From Caldora sp. SIO3E6 (GTDB taxonomy: Bacteria; Cyanobacteriota; Cyanobacteriia; Cyanobacteriales; Coleofasciculaceae): a stretch of DNA of 6,387 nucleotides. This document shows positions 4,674 through 6,387 of the stretch, piece by piece (within the stretch, counting starts at the first letter, position 1; each line of letters begins with the position of its first letter). The notes under the pieces were generated by a model. The model had not been told where the DNA came from and searched no databases. It saw nothing but the letters and a program-made list of their open reading frames with translations. Both the position numbers and the translations under genes were made by a program. The DNA lies in NCBI GenBank assembly GCA_010672185.1, contig JAAHHL010000421.1, forward strand, positions 1 to 6,387, read 5' to 3'.

Positions 4674-6387
4674 TCAGTGGCGATCGATGAGCCAATAGGT
4701 AGTCATTTCTCCTTTACCCTTAACTTTAATCACACCCCGCTCTTCCAAAACATATTTATCTTGCAAACGCTCATAGGTTTGGGCAGTAACTTGAATCTTA
4801 CCTGGAACTCCTGATGATTCCATCCTTGATGCTACATTCACTGCATCTCCCCATAAATCATAGATAAACTTTTTAATGCCAATCACTCCAGCAACAACGG
4901 AACCAGTGTTAATCCCGATGCGAATTTGGAAAGGTTCGCCAACATCTGCCTGAAATTGATAAATTGCCCTTTGCATATCTAAAGCCATATTAGCGATCGC
5001 TTCAGCATGATCGGGCATGGCTACAGGTAAACCTCCCACTACCATATAGGCATCCCCAATGGTTTTAATTTTCTCCAAACCATGTTGCTCTGCTAATTGG
5101 TCGAATAGAGAAAAAACCTGATTAAGCAACTTGACCAGTTCTGTCGGAGGCATTCTAGCAGAAAGAGGAGTAAAACCGACAATATCAGCAAACATAATAG
5201 TTGTCTCATCAAATTGCTCAGCGATCGCCCTAGTATCTTCTTTGAGCCGATCAGCAATGGGTTGGGGTAAGATATTTAGTAATAATTCCTCTGATTTTTT
5301 CTGTTCTATCCGCAATTTTTCCTGTTGTATCCGCAGAGCTTCTTCTGCCTGTCTACGTTGAGTAATATCATCTATGACTCCCAGAATACCAATTACTTTA
5401 CCCTGCTCATCATGAATGGGAATTTTATTGATATCGAGCCAGCGTTTTTGTCCATCTTCTCCGGGCTTTTGTTTGACATCAATGTGATGTAACTCCTCCT
5501 GATCTGCCTCCATAATTTGACGATCTTTAGCCCGAAATAAGTCGGCCACAGCTTCCGGCAGCAGATCGTAATCTGTCAAACCGACTACATCTTCTGGATT
5601 ATCCAGCTTAGCAGCTTCAGCCCAGTTGCGGTTACATCCTAAAAAGACTAAATTAGTATCTTTCCAGAAAACTTGCTGGGGAATATTATCCAGAATCAGC
5701 CGCAAATACGCCTCTTTTTTGATTAATTCTTCCTCAGTTTTTTTGCGGTCAGTAATATCACGAGCCACCCAAATCACCGAGTCCTCTGTAATAGGCGAAA
5801 TACTAGCAGAAAACCAAACCTCTTGACCCTTCGACATCAAGCTATACTCAACCTGAACAGTTTGTTGCGTTTGTAGAGCTTCTCGAATATAACCAACAAA
5901 AATATCTGCTTTTTCTGAAGGTAAAATTTCGTGTTCCAGCTTACCAAGAATTTCATCAGCTGGTTTGTAAAGTATTTCAGACTGAGAAGATACAACTTTG
6001 AGATACCGTCCCTGACTATCTTTCACAAAAATCAATTCAGTCATCGCGGCAAACAAACCCCGCAGTTCAGACTCTGCTTGAGTTAGGGAAGCTGTTCGTT
6101 GTTGAACACGAGTTTCTAGCTCATCAAAAGACTCCTGCAACTGTTTAGCCATTTTGTTAAAGGAAAGAGCCAGAATATTCAATTCTTTAACATTTCCCAG
6201 TTCCACTTTTTGGTCTAATTCCCCACTAGCTATGGCTCCAGCAGCAGCACTTAAGCGGAGAATTGGCTGAGTAATCCAGTGAGAGGTAATAATGCAAGAG
6301 CTGTGGCGATAACCAATGATCCTAAACACAGTCCAATGGTAGTGCGAGTGTTAGTATTAATTTCCTCCATGAACTCTGCTTCGGGAG
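4674..6387 (-). pseudogene. HAMP-PAS-PAS class III adenylate cyclase, frameshifted and cut by window edge
   Basis: A membrane receptor cyclase that would make cAMP from ATP. Numbering here is from GTG 6329, the first start in the main frame. HAMP is at about 19-72 (ITQPILRLSAAAGAIASGEL), followed by coiled coil. PAS1 is at about 91-197, PAS2 at about 207-330, then coiled coil 330-355 and the cyclase domain at about 372-548. Catalytic residues are complete: metal Asp382 (FADIVGF) and Asp426 (TIGD), Asn498 and Arg502 (VNVASRM). Lys422 (IKTIGD) and Asp491 (YDLWGD) are the ATP-specifying residues, so it is an adenylate rather than guanylate cyclase. The N-terminus lies in another frame: bases 6386-6294 read EFMEEINTNTRTTIGLCLGSLVIATALA, a linker plus the membrane helix expected before HAMP. 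The frames join near 6293 if one base is restored. The sensor domain lies outside the window. The gene is either broken or affected by a sequencing error. Confidence 0.85.

Noticed and set aside
5131..5826. Two plus-strand ORFs (5131-5361, 5626-5826) opposite the cyclase
   Set aside because: Shadows of a gene whose domains and catalytic residues are plainly on the minus strand.
6285..6297. Programmed -1 ribosomal frameshift joining the cyclase frames
   Set aside because: The bases CTTGCATTATTACC contain no heptameric slippery site, and no downstream stimulatory stem is obvious.

Overview
The window comes from a cyanobacterium, probably filamentous. The evidence is four intact HIP1 octamers (GCGATCGC, at 508, 1300, 4993 and 5221), short tandem heptamer arrays between genes, and gene families typical of the phylum: a HAMP-PAS-PAS adenylate cyclase, a membrane-anchored TPR protein and a DUF39/HcyBio protein. 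Base composition is moderate and the intergenic DNA is AT- or GT-rich. No phage genes, transposase, CRISPR array, tRNA or rRNA is visible.

Layout: (1) 1-576 (+) is the 3' part of a rhomboid intramembrane serine protease, cut by the window edge. (2) 577-798 is a convergent junction holding two different heptamer arrays. (3) 799-1677 (-) is a TPR protein with one N-terminal membrane anchor. (4) 1678-2118 is a divergent control region with face-to-face promoter candidates and a possible tiny leader ORF. (5) 2119-3099 (+) is a protein of unknown function with an acidic linker and a very basic tail. (6) 3100-3304 is a second convergent junction, holding inverted heptamer arrays around a 96-bp palindromic, MITE-like element. 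(7) 3305-4504 (-) is a homocysteine-biosynthesis (HcyBio/DUF39) family protein. (8) 4505-4673 holds a hairpin repeat that may terminate the gene upstream. (9) 4674-6387 (-) is a class III adenylate cyclase, cut by the window edge and carrying an apparent one-base frameshift just before its HAMP domain.

The genes do not form an evident pathway or operon. They are separately transcribed units for membrane proteolysis, protein scaffolding, sulfur/amino-acid metabolism and cAMP signalling. The most striking pattern lies between the genes. All four gene ends at the two convergent junctions are followed within 0-3 bases (or overlapped) by a GT-rich heptamer array, and each array is oriented so that the GT-rich strand is the sense strand of the gene it follows. 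The one gene end that is not convergent (the cyclase) has a conventional strong hairpin instead. I see no clearly new multi-gene system here. The candidates for something undescribed are this gene-end repeat pattern, the nested palindrome at 3095-3303, and the unknown protein at 2119-3099.
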